A stretch of DNA of 12,359 nt, from contig JAEWHQ010000098.1 of assembly GCA_023387715.1 (NCBI GenBank), forward strand, positions 1 through 12,359. Reading direction: 5' to 3'. Numbering within the stretch: position 1 is the first letter of the stretch; each line of letters opens with the position of its first letter. A program made the translations under genes and the position numbers. The stretch comes from Pseudomonadota bacterium (GTDB lineage Bacteria > Pseudomonadota > Alphaproteobacteria > Rhizobiales > Rhizobiaceae). Shown one piece after another: positions 1 to 7,301 of this stretch. Under the pieces are notes generated by a model. That model searched no databases and was not told the origin of the DNA. It was given only the letters and a program-made list of their open reading frames with translations.

Positions 1-1055
1 ATGATGTGATTTATGGCTCTGCCAATCAGGCCGGTGAAGATAATCGTAACGTCGCGCGCATGTCTTTGTTGCTCGCAGGCTTGCCGGTGAATGTTTCCGG
101 CACCACCATCAACCGTCTTTGCGGCTCCGGCATGGATGCCATTATTTATGCTGCCCGTGCCATTCGTGCCGGTGAAGCAGAACTGATGATTGCCGGTGGC
201 GTGGAAAGTATGAGCCGCGCCCCTTTCGTGATGCCGAAGGCTGATAGCGCTTTTTCGCGTAAAGCTGAAATTTATGACACGACCATTGGCTGGCGCTTCA
301 TTAATCCGTTGATGAAAAAGCAATATGGTGTCGATTCCATGCCGGAAACGGGTGAGAATGTTGCCGCTGATTACAATGTGTCGCGTGCTGATCAGGATTC
401 TTTTGCACTGCGCAGCCAGCAAAAAGCCAAAGCAGCGCAGGACAATGGCCGCCTGGCAAAAGAAATCACACCTGTTTCCATTCCGCAGCGCAAAGGTGAT
501 CCGGTTGTGGTGGATACAGATGAGCATCCGCGCGAGACGACAATGGAAGCATTGGCCAAGCTTCGCACACCTTTCCGCGAAGGTGGCAGCGTAACCGCTG
601 GTAATGCGTCCGGTGTCAATGATGGTGCGGCCGCGCTGATTATTGCGTCAGAAGAAGCCGTCAATAAATATGGACTGACACCGATTGCCCGCATTATGGG
701 TGGCGCTTCTGCCGGTGTCAGCCCTCGTATTATGGGTGTTGGGCCTGTGCCTGCCACGCAAAAACTCTGTGTGCGTCTTGGTCTTAAGCCGCATCAGTTT
801 GACGTGGTGGAGCTTAACGAAGCTTTTGCGTCACAAGGTCTGGCTGTTTTGCGTGAACTGGGATTGGCGGATGATGCGGATCAGGTAAACCCGAATGGCG
901 GAGCGATTGCGCTTGGTCATCCGCTTGGTATGTCGGGTGCACGTATCACTGGCACAGCAGCATTGGAACTTGGATTGACAGGCGGTAAATATGCACTGTC
1001 CACCATGTGTGTTGGCGTTGGTCAAGGCATTGCTGTTGCATTGGAACGCGAATAA
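1..1055 (+). CDS. pcaF: beta-ketoadipyl-CoA thiolase, 5'-truncated by the window edge
   Basis: This thiolase performs the last step of the beta-ketoadipate pathway: CoA-dependent cleavage of 3-oxoadipyl-CoA to succinyl-CoA and acetyl-CoA in the cytoplasm. The open frame runs from the window edge (first full codon at base 3). The GTG at 6 is an internal valine codon in the conserved stretch DVIYGSANQAGEDNRN, not a start. About 350 residues are visible, so roughly 50 N-terminal residues of a usual ~400 are missing. Counting from that valine, the acyl-accepting cysteine is C39 in NRLCGSGMD, the catalytic histidine is H305 in ALGHPLGMSGAR, and the second catalytic cysteine is C335 in STMCVGVGQG. 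The NRLCGSGMDA context and the pca neighbourhood favour PcaF over a biosynthetic acetoacetyl-CoA thiolase. The close homologue PaaJ of phenylacetate degradation cannot be excluded by sequence alone. pcaI and pcaJ are commonly next to it and may lie just left of the window. Confidence 0.93.
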   Translation, partial: DVIYGSANQAGEDNRNVARMSLLLAGLPVNVSGTTINRLCGSGMDAIIYAARAIRAGEAELMIAGGVESMSRAPFVMPKADSAFSRKAEIYDTTIGWRFINPLMKKQYGVDSMPETGENVAADYNVSRADQDSFALRSQQKAKAAQDNGRLAKEITPVSIPQRKGDPVVVDTDEHPRETTMEALAKLRTPFREGGSVTAGNASGVNDGAAALIIASEEAVNKYGLTPIARIMGGASAGVSPRIMGVGPVPATQKLCVRLGLKPHQFDVVELNEAFASQGLAVLRELGLADDADQVNPNGGAIALGHPLGMSGARITGTAALELGLTGGKYALSTMCVGVGQGIAVALERE

Positions 1056-1076
1056 TATTCGCCTATAAAACGAAAT

Positions 1077-1114
1077 AAAGCGCAAGGTTTTGATGAAAAC
1101 CTTGCGCTTTTTTT
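1077..1114 (+). terminator. rho-independent terminator shared by pcaF and the convergent MFS gene
   Basis: A perfect 15-bp inverted repeat (AAAGCGCAAGGTTTT and its complement, 1077-1091 and 1096-1110) encloses a GATG loop and runs into seven T residues at 1108-1114. It starts 21 nt after the pcaF stop codon. Read on the minus strand, the stem is followed by TTTATTTCGTTTTAT, so it can also end the MFS transcript whose stop lies at 1130. It therefore looks bidirectional, stronger in the plus direction. Confidence 0.92.
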
Positions 1115-1129
1115 ATTCATTCATGCGTG

Positions 1130-2332
1130 TCAGGCGATGGCTTGACGCGCTTTCTTTTTGTTACGAGCCTGAATCATCAATGGAATGATGATGACGGTAA
1201 CAATCGGGAACACCATCCAGTTAATCGCTTCCCAGCCGGATGCTGAAAGCAATGTGCCGGAGGAGAAGGACGCAACGGCAACTGTGCCGAAAATCAGGAA
1301 GTCGTTTGCACCCTGCACACGGCCACGTTCTTCAGGCGTATGACATTCGGTGACAAGAGCGGTTGCGCCGATGAAGCTTAAGTTCCAGCCCACACCAAGC
1401 AGCACGAGAGACGACCAGAAATTGCCAAGTTCCAGACCGGCAAGCGCAACGGCGCTGGAGGCGGCAATCAGCAACAGGCCGACGGCGGTGATGGTTTCTT
1501 TGCCAAAGCGTGCAATCAGACTGCCGGTGAAAAAGCTTGGGCCAAACATGGCAAGGACGTGCCACTGGATGCCCATGGCTGCCTCACCAACGGTGAAACC
1601 GCAGCCAACCATCGCAATAGGCGAGGCGGTCATGACAAAGCTCATCAAAGCATAGGAAACCATACCGGCGGCCACCGCCAGAATAAAGCGCGGGCTTTTG
1701 ATGATTTCGCTTAACGGGCGGCCTTGTTTAATATCTGTTTTCGCTGGCTTTTTCTCACGCGGCACTTTCAGCATCATCAGAACGGGAATGGCAAGTGCTG
1801 CCAAAACGGCTTGACTTAAAAAGCTGCCTGCAAATGGTGCGGTGATGAATGCATCACGCGTCCATATCACAAGTTGGGGGCCAATGACCGCTGCTGCCAA
1901 GCCGCCGATCATCACATAGGAGATGGCTTTGGCTTTAAACTCGCCGGTTGCGGCATCGGCGGCGGCAAAGCGATAGCTCTGCACATAAGAGCCATAAAAA
2001 CCGGCAACAAAAGTGCCGAGACAGAAAATCAGGAAGCTTTGGCTGACAATGCCGAAAGTGGCAATCAGACCGGAAATCAAGCCGATGGTAGCGCCAAACA
2101 AATAACCGGTACGACGGCCATAATAGCGCATGGCAATGGCGGCAGGAATTGTACCGGCAGCAAGGCCTAAATTGAACAGGCTGACTGGCAGTGTCACAAG
2201 GGTCGGGTCGGGGGTTAGCATTTGTCCGACAATGCCACCCAATGAAATGATGATTGGCGGGGCAGCTGCACCTAAAGCCTGAGCGGCGGTGAGCACCATA
2301 ACATTACGGCGCGCGAGCGCTTGATCGGACAT
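1130..2332 (-). CDS. major facilitator superfamily transporter
   Basis: This 400-residue, very hydrophobic protein fits the 12-helix MFS plan. N-terminal helices fill residues ~10-190, a basic cytoplasmic loop rich in K and R lies at ~190-215, and a second helical half follows to ~387 before a KKK-containing tail. The loop between helices 2 and 3 (68-80, MRYYGRRTGYLFG) resembles MFS motif A, but with tyrosine where the usual aspartate sits. The second half carries TPEERGRVQGANDF (332-345), a stretch typical of a conserved but poorly characterised proteobacterial MFS group. I see no AAHS-family (PcaK-like) signature, so the substrate is unknown. The start is ATG at 2332, preceded by a modest ACAGGG ribosome binding site. 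It lies 195 bp downstream of the ABC operon on the same strand and appears to have its own promoter with a palindromic operator. An export or detoxification role is an inference only. Confidence 0.85.
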   Translation of the reverse strand: MSDQALARRNVMVLTAAQALGAAAPPIIISLGGIVGQMLTPDPTLVTLPVSLFNLGLAAGTIPAAIAMRYYGRRTGYLFGATIGLISGLIATFGIVSQSFLIFCLGTFVAGFYGSYVQSYRFAAADAATGEFKAKAISYVMIGGLAAAVIGPQLVIWTRDAFITAPFAGSFLSQAVLAALAIPVLMMLKVPREKKPAKTDIKQGRPLSEIIKSPRFILAVAAGMVSYALMSFVMTASPIAMVGCGFTVGEAAMGIQWHVLAMFGPSFFTGSLIARFGKETITAVGLLLIAASSAVALAGLELGNFWSSLVLLGVGWNLSFIGATALVTECHTPEERGRVQGANDFLIFGTVAVASFSSGTLLSASGWEAINWMVFPIVTVIIIPLMIQARNKKKARQAIA

Positions 2333-2405
2333 GCTTAAAAACCCTGTCTCTCATCCTGAATGAAATGTCTTTTGAGACATGTAAAGCAGGATTACCTTGC
2401 TAAAT

Positions 2406-2419
2406 ACTGTACGTACAGT
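2406..2419. promoter_or_regulatory. perfect 14-bp palindrome, candidate operator of the MFS gene
   Basis: ACTGTACGTACAGT is a perfect palindrome 74 bp upstream of the MFS start codon. Palindromes with a GTACGTAC core are typical of TetR/AcrR-family operators. The site immediately precedes a TATTTA element on the minus strand (+ strand 2401-2406), where a bound repressor would block a promoter. A second plausible promoter, TTGTAA (2472-2477), 18-nt spacer, TATTTA (2448-2453), would place the palindrome just downstream of the transcription start. Either position suits repression. No TetR-type gene is in the window, so the binding protein is unknown. Confidence 0.55.
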
Positions 2420-2520
2420 GGAAAATTATTCCTGTTTGCAGGCTTATTAAATAGCAGGGTTTTCGGGGGATTTACAACTTTATTATAGGTTTTAATAGTT
2501 TTTACCGGATTGAGCTTGTG

Positions 2521-2542
2521 GGCGGGTTTAATGCAACCCGCC
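2521..2542 (-). other. hairpin across the stop codon of the LivF-type gene
   Basis: GGCGGGTT and AACCCGCC form an 8-bp GC-rich stem with a 6-nt loop, and the TAA stop of the last ABC gene lies within the structure. On the minus strand it is not followed by a T-run (CACAAGCTC follows), so it is a weak candidate for an intrinsic terminator. It could protect the 3' end of the operon mRNA. Nothing better is seen as a terminator for the operon. Confidence 0.45.
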
Positions 2543-3244
2543 GACACCAAGTAAATGCTCGATTGTTTCTTTATCAGCGGATAGTTCTGCCGAGCTTCCT
2601 GTCCATGCAATTTGCCCGCGTTCCAGAATAACAACCCGATCAGCAAAATCGAGTGCGCTTTGGATACGTTGTTCCACCAGCAGCAGAGTCATTTTGCCCG
2701 ATTGCGCGAGCAGCGAGAAAGCCGCCATCAGCTCCTCGCAGATAACGGGCGCCAAACCCTCCAAAGGCTCATCAAGCAAAAGCAGGGTTGGCTCACCTAA
2801 AATCGAGCGGGCGGTGGAGAGCATTTGCTGCTCGCCGCCTGATAATTGCGAACCCAAATTCTTGCGTCGCTCTTTTAAGCGCGGAAACATTTCATAGGCT
2901 TCTTCAAGCGCGCTTTGCGGTCGCTTTTTCAGGCCGACAAACAGGTTTTCTTCAACGGTGAGGGTTGGGAAAACATCGCGTGTTTGCGGCACATAGCCAA
3001 GCCCTGCCAGTGCGCGTGCGGCAGGGGCAAGGCTGGTAATGTTTTTGCCACCCAGGATGATTTCCCCGCCATAGCGTTTGGTTTGCCCTGCAATAGAGGC
3101 AAAAAGGCTGGTTTTGCCGACACCGTTGCGACCTAAAATCGCCAGTCTTTCACCCGGGGCGACGTTCAGAGAAATATCTTCAATCACGCGGGTCGGGCCA
3201 TAGCCGCTGCTTAAGTTACGGATTTCCAGTGATGCAGCACTCAT
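2528..3244 (-). CDS. LivF-type ABC transporter ATP-binding protein (putative protocatechuate importer)
   Basis: This is one of the two cytoplasmic ATPases of a HAAT-family importer, 238 residues, normal for LivF. Visible motifs are Walker A GRNGVGKT (38-45), Q-loop glutamine Q87 in YVPQTRD, signature LSGGEQ (134-139) and Walker B LLLLDEP with catalytic E159. At the switch position it has VEQR (190-193), as is usual in LivF proteins, which carry Q where most ABC ATPases have H. The ATG overlaps the TGA of the LivG-type gene by 4 nt (ATGA), so the two are probably translationally coupled and assemble as a heterodimer. It is the last gene of the five-gene operon. Family membership is certain. 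The substrate is inferred from the PcaQ-type promoter and the position next to pcaDCHGB, and would make this an equivalent of a PcaMNVWX ATPase of S. meliloti. Confidence 0.93.
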   Translation of the reverse strand: MSAASLEIRNLSSGYGPTRVIEDISLNVAPGERLAILGRNGVGKTSLFASIAGQTKRYGGEIILGGKNITSLAPAARALAGLGYVPQTRDVFPTLTVEENLFVGLKKRPQSALEEAYEMFPRLKERRKNLGSQLSGGEQQMLSTARSILGEPTLLLLDEPLEGLAPVICEELMAAFSLLAQSGKMTLLLVEQRIQSALDFADRVVILERGQIAWTGSSAELSADKETIEHLLGVGGLH

Positions 3245-3990
3245 TGCGCATAACTCCCCAGATAAGCGGCACGCACTTGCGCATCCTGCACCACATCTTC
3301 CGGCAGACCGTCAAAAATAACGGCACCTGCGGCCAAAACAATCACCCGTTTGGCAAAGCGGAATACCAGCTCCATATCATGCTCAATCATGATAACGGCA
3401 AGATCGGCCGGTAATTCATCAAGTGCCTGCTCGATACGGGCGGTTTCACTTTGCGGAACACCGGCAGCAGGTTCATCAAGCAGCAGAACTTTTGGCCGCA
3501 GCGCCAAGGCTAATGCAATTTCAAGCAGACGTTGCTGGCCATAGGCAATTTCGCTGACCTTCAGCTGTGCGAGTTCCGTGAGACCCAGAATATGCAGGAT
3601 CTCATAGGCTTCTTCCATAACGGCAGGCATATGGCGGTAATTGCCGAAAATGCGTGAGGTTTTGCCTTCACGTTGCAAAATCGCCAAGGCCACATGTTCT
3701 TCCGGTGTCATTTCATAAAAAAGGCGTGTCACCTGAAATGAGCGCACCAAACCACGCTTAACCCGATCCATCGCACTTAAATGGGTGATGTCTTTATCGT
3801 TTAGCGAGACCGAACCGGAGGAGGGGGCAAGATTGCCGGTGACAAGATTAACGAAGGTGGTTTTACCGGCGCCATTAGGGCCGATGAGTGCAACGCGTTC
3901 GCCCTTGGCAATAGACATGGACACATCATTGGTGACGGCAAGTCCGCCAAAGTTTTTGCGTAAATTACTGACTTCAAAGATCGTGCTCAT
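3241..3990 (-). CDS. LivG-type ABC transporter ATP-binding protein (putative protocatechuate importer)
   Basis: This is the second ATPase of the importer, 249 residues from the ATG at 3990. I reject an in-frame start at 4098 because it adds a cysteine- and arginine-rich stretch that is out-of-frame livM sequence, while MSTIFEVSNLRKNFGG is a normal LivG N terminus. Motifs are Walker A GPNGAGKT (37-44), Q-loop Q86 in RSFQVTRLF, the signature in its LivG form AYGQQR (149-154), Walker B VLLLDEP (168-174) with E173, and the H-switch H204 in IEHDMELVF. The start codon shares one base with the TGA of the LivM-type gene (TGATG), and a GGAAAGG ribosome binding site lies just upstream. Together with the LivF-type subunit it powers uptake through the LivH/LivM-type channel. 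Confidence 0.93.
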   Translation of the reverse strand: MSTIFEVSNLRKNFGGLAVTNDVSMSIAKGERVALIGPNGAGKTTFVNLVTGNLAPSSGSVSLNDKDITHLSAMDRVKRGLVRSFQVTRLFYEMTPEEHVALAILQREGKTSRIFGNYRHMPAVMEEAYEILHILGLTELAQLKVSEIAYGQQRLLEIALALALRPKVLLLDEPAAGVPQSETARIEQALDELPADLAVIMIEHDMELVFRFAKRVIVLAAGAVIFDGLPEDVVQDAQVRAAYLGSYAQ

Positions 3991-4988
3991 CAGCTTCGAC
4001 CTTTCCTGCTGGAAATAAACTGCACAGCGGTGCCGTAAAGGCCGCGTGGTGCAAAAAGAACAACGGCAATGAGCAAAGCGCCAACCATGGTGAGCCAATG
4101 GAACGGATTAGCCGCTGAAACCACATCTTCAAACCACATGAATGAAACTGTGCCAATGAGCGCGCCGTAAAGCGAACCGGTGCCGCCCAGAACCAGCATT
4201 ACGAGACTTTCTGCCGACATGGTGAAGGAGAGACTGTCGAGGCCGACCACTTGTGTTGAAATCGCGTTTAACGAGCCGCCGATACCAGCCACAAAGCCGG
4301 AGATTACATACATTTGCAACTGGGCTTTTTGTACGGATGCACCCATCGAAGAAATGCGGATTTCGTCTTCTTTGACACCACGGCACAGCATGCCAAATGG
4401 CGAGCGGGTGATGAGTTTGAGCAGGGCAAAAACCACAACCAGCAACACGATGGCATAAACATAAACCGTACGCCCCCAAAGATCGAACTCAAACATGCCA
4501 AGCAATGGTGACGGCATGATGCCGCCCAAGCCATCACTGCCGCCTGTCCAGCTGGAGAGCTTGTTGGCCGCTTCATGAAAGAGATGCACCACCGCAATGG
4601 AGAGCACCAATTGCGCCAGCCCGTGGGCACGCAGGATGATGAAGCCGGAAAAAAGACCGGCAATGGCACCGCCGGTCGCGCCGATCAGTGTCATCAGGAT
4701 CGGGTCATGAATACCAAAATGGGCAGAGGCAATACCTGCACCATAGGCACCGGCACCAAAAAGGGCTGCATGACCAAGGGTGGCAATGCCGCAATAGCCG
4801 GTGACCAGATCAAGCGACAGCACAAGCAGCGCAATCGCAACAATACGGGTGAGAAGCGCCAGATTGTCGGGAAACATGAAGTAAGCGACAATGCTGCATA
4901 AAATGATGATGCCAAGGCCGATCAGGCCGGAAAGGCGTGACGAACGTCGTGTCGGGCGTCGTGTCGGGATCGAAGACAAAGTGCTCAT
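3990..4988 (-). CDS. LivM-type ABC transporter permease (putative protocatechuate importer)
   Basis: This 332-residue integral membrane protein belongs to the LivM branch of HAAT permeases. A basic N-terminal tail with two PTRR repeats (8-15) precedes the first helix at ~20-38. Family landmarks are GYCGIATLGHAALFGAGAY (64-82), TGGSDGLGGI (148-157), the cytoplasmic coupling loop SPFGMLCRGVKEDEIRISSM (196-215) that contacts the ATPases, GGTGSLYGALIG (268-279) and the C-terminal FAPRGLYG (312-319). Its ATG overlaps the TGA of the LivH-type gene by 4 nt, and its TGA shares a base with the next start, so expression is coupled on both sides. It should pair with the LivH-type protein to form the channel in the inner membrane. 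Confidence 0.93.
   Translation of the reverse strand: MSTLSSIPTRRPTRRSSRLSGLIGLGIIILCSIVAYFMFPDNLALLTRIVAIALLVLSLDLVTGYCGIATLGHAALFGAGAYGAGIASAHFGIHDPILMTLIGATGGAIAGLFSGFIILRAHGLAQLVLSIAVVHLFHEAANKLSSWTGGSDGLGGIMPSPLLGMFEFDLWGRTVYVYAIVLLVVVFALLKLITRSPFGMLCRGVKEDEIRISSMGASVQKAQLQMYVISGFVAGIGGSLNAISTQVVGLDSLSFTMSAESLVMLVLGGTGSLYGALIGTVSFMWFEDVVSAANPFHWLTMVGALLIAVVLFAPRGLYGTAVQFISSRKGRS
4945..4968. repeat. perfect 12-bp tandem duplication in the LivM-type gene
   Basis: CGTCGTGTCGGG occurs twice head to tail (4945-4956 and 4957-4968). It is in frame and encodes a doubled Pro-Thr-Arg-Arg in the cytoplasmic N-terminal tail of the permease. It looks like a small slippage duplication and a likely site of length variation between strains. 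Confidence 0.85.
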
Positions 4989-5854
4989 TTGTTTTTCAGT
5001 CTCCCTGCCAGACCGCGCGGGAATAATGTGACGATGATGATAACCGCCAGATAGAAGAAAAATTCGCCATATTCAGGTGCGAGATAGCGGGCTGTGGTGT
5101 CGATGCCGCCAAGCAGCAAACAGGCAAATAATGCACCCGGAATGGAACCGGGGCCGCCCACAGAAACCACCACCAGAAATGTCACCATATAGCGCAGCGC
5201 ATAATAAGGTTCCAATGGCAGCATTTCTGCACCCACCACGCCGCCAAAAGCGGCCAGTGCAATGGCCAGCGCAAAGCTCACCGCATAGATGATTTCTGTG
5301 CGCACACCTAAGGCTGCGGCCATATTGGCATTATCAACAGCTGCACGTAATTTGACGCCGAAGCTGGTGCGCTCAATCAGATACCAGAGGCCGCCTGCCA
5401 CAACTAACCCGCAGACAATTGCAAATAGGCGGTGCTTGGCAACAGAGCGGAAGCCAAGATCAACCGACCCGCGCAAGGTTTCGGCAATCGGAACGGTTTT
5501 AAGTGTTGGCCCGAAAATATAATTGGTAAGCCCGATGATGCAAAATGTGATGCCGATGGTCATCAGCACTTGGGTCAATTCCGGTGCGCCATAAATGCGC
5601 CGATAGAGCAGTTTCTCCATAGGCACAGCAATAATAACAGTGCCGATTACGGCCAGTACAATTGCAATACTATAATGAAGGCCGAGTGCTTGGGTGGCAT
5701 AAGAAGCGAAATAACCGCCGATCATCGCAAAGGCACCATGGGCAAGATTGACAACCCGCATCAGACCCATTGTCACAGACAGTCCGATGGAGATGACAAA
5801 AAGCACCATGCCATAAGCAAGGGCATCGACAGCTATGCTGAGCACAGTTTGCAT
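4985..5854 (-). CDS. LivH-type ABC transporter permease (putative protocatechuate importer)
   Basis: This 289-residue membrane protein is the LivH-type half of the importer channel. Landmarks include NLAHGAF (36-42), the cytoplasmic coupling loop after SFGVKLRAAVDNANMAAALG (164-183), GGPGSIPGA (233-241) and the C-terminal FPRGLAGRLKNK. Length and hydrophobic pattern (about eight helices) are normal. The start is ATG at 5854 with AGGA about 8 nt upstream, and MQTVLSIAVDALAYG leads straight into the first helix. It is separated from the substrate-binding-protein gene by 148 bp containing a strong hairpin, whereas it overlaps the downstream permease gene by 4 nt. The membrane and ATPase genes are therefore coupled to each other and set apart from the binding protein. 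Confidence 0.93.
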   Translation of the reverse strand: MQTVLSIAVDALAYGMVLFVISIGLSVTMGLMRVVNLAHGAFAMIGGYFASYATQALGLHYSIAIVLAVIGTVIIAVPMEKLLYRRIYGAPELTQVLMTIGITFCIIGLTNYIFGPTLKTVPIAETLRGSVDLGFRSVAKHRLFAIVCGLVVAGGLWYLIERTSFGVKLRAAVDNANMAAALGVRTEIIYAVSFALAIALAAFGGVVGAEMLPLEPYYALRYMVTFLVVVSVGGPGSIPGALFACLLLGGIDTTARYLAPEYGEFFFYLAVIIIVTLFPRGLAGRLKNK

Positions 5855-5951
5855 CAGTATTTTCCTGAAGAGTTCATCAGATCATCACACAATAGACATG
5901 TGTCTGAAGCGTGAAAAGCCTGAGTAACACCTTTAAACGGGGGCAATGGAA

Positions 5952-5981
5952 GCATACGGCCTGATATGAAAGGCCGTATGC
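5952..5981 (-). other. intercistronic stem-loop between the binding-protein gene and the LivH-type gene
   Basis: A perfect 11-bp inverted repeat (GCATACGGCCT at 5952-5962, complement at 5971-5981) has an 8-nt loop. It lies 21 nt past the stop codon of the binding-protein gene. On the minus strand it is followed by TTCCATTGCCC, not a proper T-run, so partial termination or 3'-end protection is more likely than full termination. Such hairpins commonly let a periplasmic binding protein be made in excess over its permeases. The rest of the 5855-6002 gap shows nothing recognisable. Confidence 0.75.
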
Positions 5982-6002
5982 GTGTTCATTTTGGTGTCAG
6001 GA

Positions 6003-7175
6003 TTATTGTGCGTCCAGACCCGGATCGCCCTGTTTTTCAAAGGTTTGGATTTCTTTGTTATAATAGGTGCCGTCATCGGCTTTCGCGACTTCGCGCAGAT
6101 AAATATTCTGCGTGATATGACGGGTTTCAGCATCAATGGAAACAGGGCCGCGCGGGCTCATCCATTCCATGCCTTTAACTGCATCAACAGCTTTTGCTGC
6201 ATCCTGCTTGCCGCCGGTGGCTTCAATCATTTTGTAAATGACATGCATGCCGTCATAAGCGCCAACTGAAGGGAAGGAAAGTTCTTCAGGATTACCGATG
6301 GCTTTCTTGGCATCTTCAACAAATTTCTTGTTTTCGGCGGAATCATGCGACAGCGCATAATGGAAGGTGGTCAGCACACCAAGCGCTGTTTCACCCAATG
6401 CCGGAAGGTCGGATTCCTGTGTCAGATCACCGGGTGCAAAAAGCTGCACGCCTGCGGATTTCAGACCATTATCGACATATGATTTCATAAAGCCGAGGGT
6501 TGTCGGGCCAGCTGGCAGAAATGCAAAAACGCCTTCCGCGCCGGAATCTTTCACGCGCTGCATGATCGGGCTGAAATCATTGGTGTTAAGCGGCATACGG
6601 ATGGTTTCAACCACATCGCCGCCAATCTTGGTAAAGCCAGCTTTAAAAGCGTTTTCGGCATCAATGCCCGGGCCATAATCACTAACGACAGTGATGACTT
6701 TTTTCGCACCCTTATCCAGCGCTACCTGCGCGATTGGCAGGGATGTCTGCCATGTAGTGAAGGATGTGCGCACCACATAAGGGCTTTTGGTGACGATTGT
6801 TGATGTGGCAGCATTCATAACCACCATCGGCACATTGGCCTGTTGCAGAACAGGCGTGACAGCCATCGCATCAGGGGTAAAGAAGAAGCCGCCCAGATAC
6901 TGGACTTTTTCTTTGACGATCAGTTCCTGCGCCAAAGATTTTGACTGTGCCGGATCCGCCTGTGGAACGTCACGATAAATCACTTCGATTGTATCATCGC
7001 CGATTTTATTGCCATGTTCGGCAATATAAGCATCAATACCGGCTTTAAAATTCTTGCCCTGCAAGGCAAAAGGCCCCGACATCGGGCCGATAATGCCCAC
7101 TTTAATCACATCAGCATAAGCAGCACTTGCGGTGAGCGCAAAGGCGGCCAGAGCGGTAAGCGTCAGTTTTTTCAT
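6003..7175 (-). CDS. periplasmic substrate-binding protein of HAAT-type ABC importer (putative protocatechuate-binding)
   Basis: This 390-residue protein is a type I periplasmic binding protein of the Leu/Ile/Val-binding (Peripla_BP_6) family. The start is ATG at 7175, chosen over an in-frame upstream start at 7202 because a strong GGGAGGAAAAC ribosome binding site sits directly before it. It also opens a clean Sec signal peptide: MKK, a hydrophobic core, then cleavage at AYA/D (21/22). The mature protein begins VIKVGIIGPMSGPFALQGKN, the usual family opening, followed by the two alternating alpha/beta lobes. It is the first gene of the five-gene operon, and a PcaQ-type box lies 142 bp upstream. 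In Rhodopseudomonas and Sinorhizobium some members of this family bind aromatic acids. The promoter and the adjacent pca genes point to protocatechuate or a close relative. The ligand pocket cannot be read directly from sequence. Confidence 0.92.
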   Translation of the reverse strand: MKKLTLTALAAFALTASAAYADVIKVGIIGPMSGPFALQGKNFKAGIDAYIAEHGNKIGDDTIEVIYRDVPQADPAQSKSLAQELIVKEKVQYLGGFFFTPDAMAVTPVLQQANVPMVVMNAATSTIVTKSPYVVRTSFTTWQTSLPIAQVALDKGAKKVITVVSDYGPGIDAENAFKAGFTKIGGDVVETIRMPLNTNDFSPIMQRVKDSGAEGVFAFLPAGPTTLGFMKSYVDNGLKSAGVQLFAPGDLTQESDLPALGETALGVLTTFHYALSHDSAENKKFVEDAKKAIGNPEELSFPSVGAYDGMHVIYKMIEATGGKQDAAKAVDAVKGMEWMSPRGPVSIDAETRHITQNIYLREVAKADDGTYYNKEIQTFEKQGDPGLDAQ

Positions 7176-7301
7176 GTTTTCCTCCCGAGAAAACCGATGC
7201 ACACAAACCGGAAAATTGTTGAAGAACAGACCGGTTGCTGCAAAGTGATATATGAATTCTCCAGCCTAGTTTGACTGCGAAGCTGGTAATGTAAAATGAA
7301 T

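Noticed and set aside
6..1055. GTG at base 6 as the true pcaF start
   Set aside because: It lies inside the conserved DVIYG stretch, and the protein would lack about 50 N-terminal residues found in all family members.
3991..4098. Upstream extension of the LivG-type ATPase to an in-frame start at 4098
   Set aside because: The extra 36 residues are out-of-frame livM sequence with no ABC homology, and a ribosome binding site with a normal LivG N terminus sits at 3990.
4129..4915. Long open frames on both strands over the permease genes
   Set aside because: They are out-of-frame shadows of the LivM-type gene, rich in His, Cys and Arg, with no family motifs or ribosome binding sites.
7176..7202. 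Upstream start for the binding protein at 7202
   Set aside because: It would place nine charged residues before the signal peptide, and the ATG at 7175 has a strong GGGAGG ribosome binding site.
7206..7286. Inverted repeats AACCGG/CCGGTT (7206-7211, 7231-7236) and CCAGC/GCTGG (7261-7265, 7282-7286) in the binding-protein leader as a riboswitch
   Set aside because: The arms are 5-6 bp with long loops and match no riboswitch class I know. Chance is the simplest explanation.
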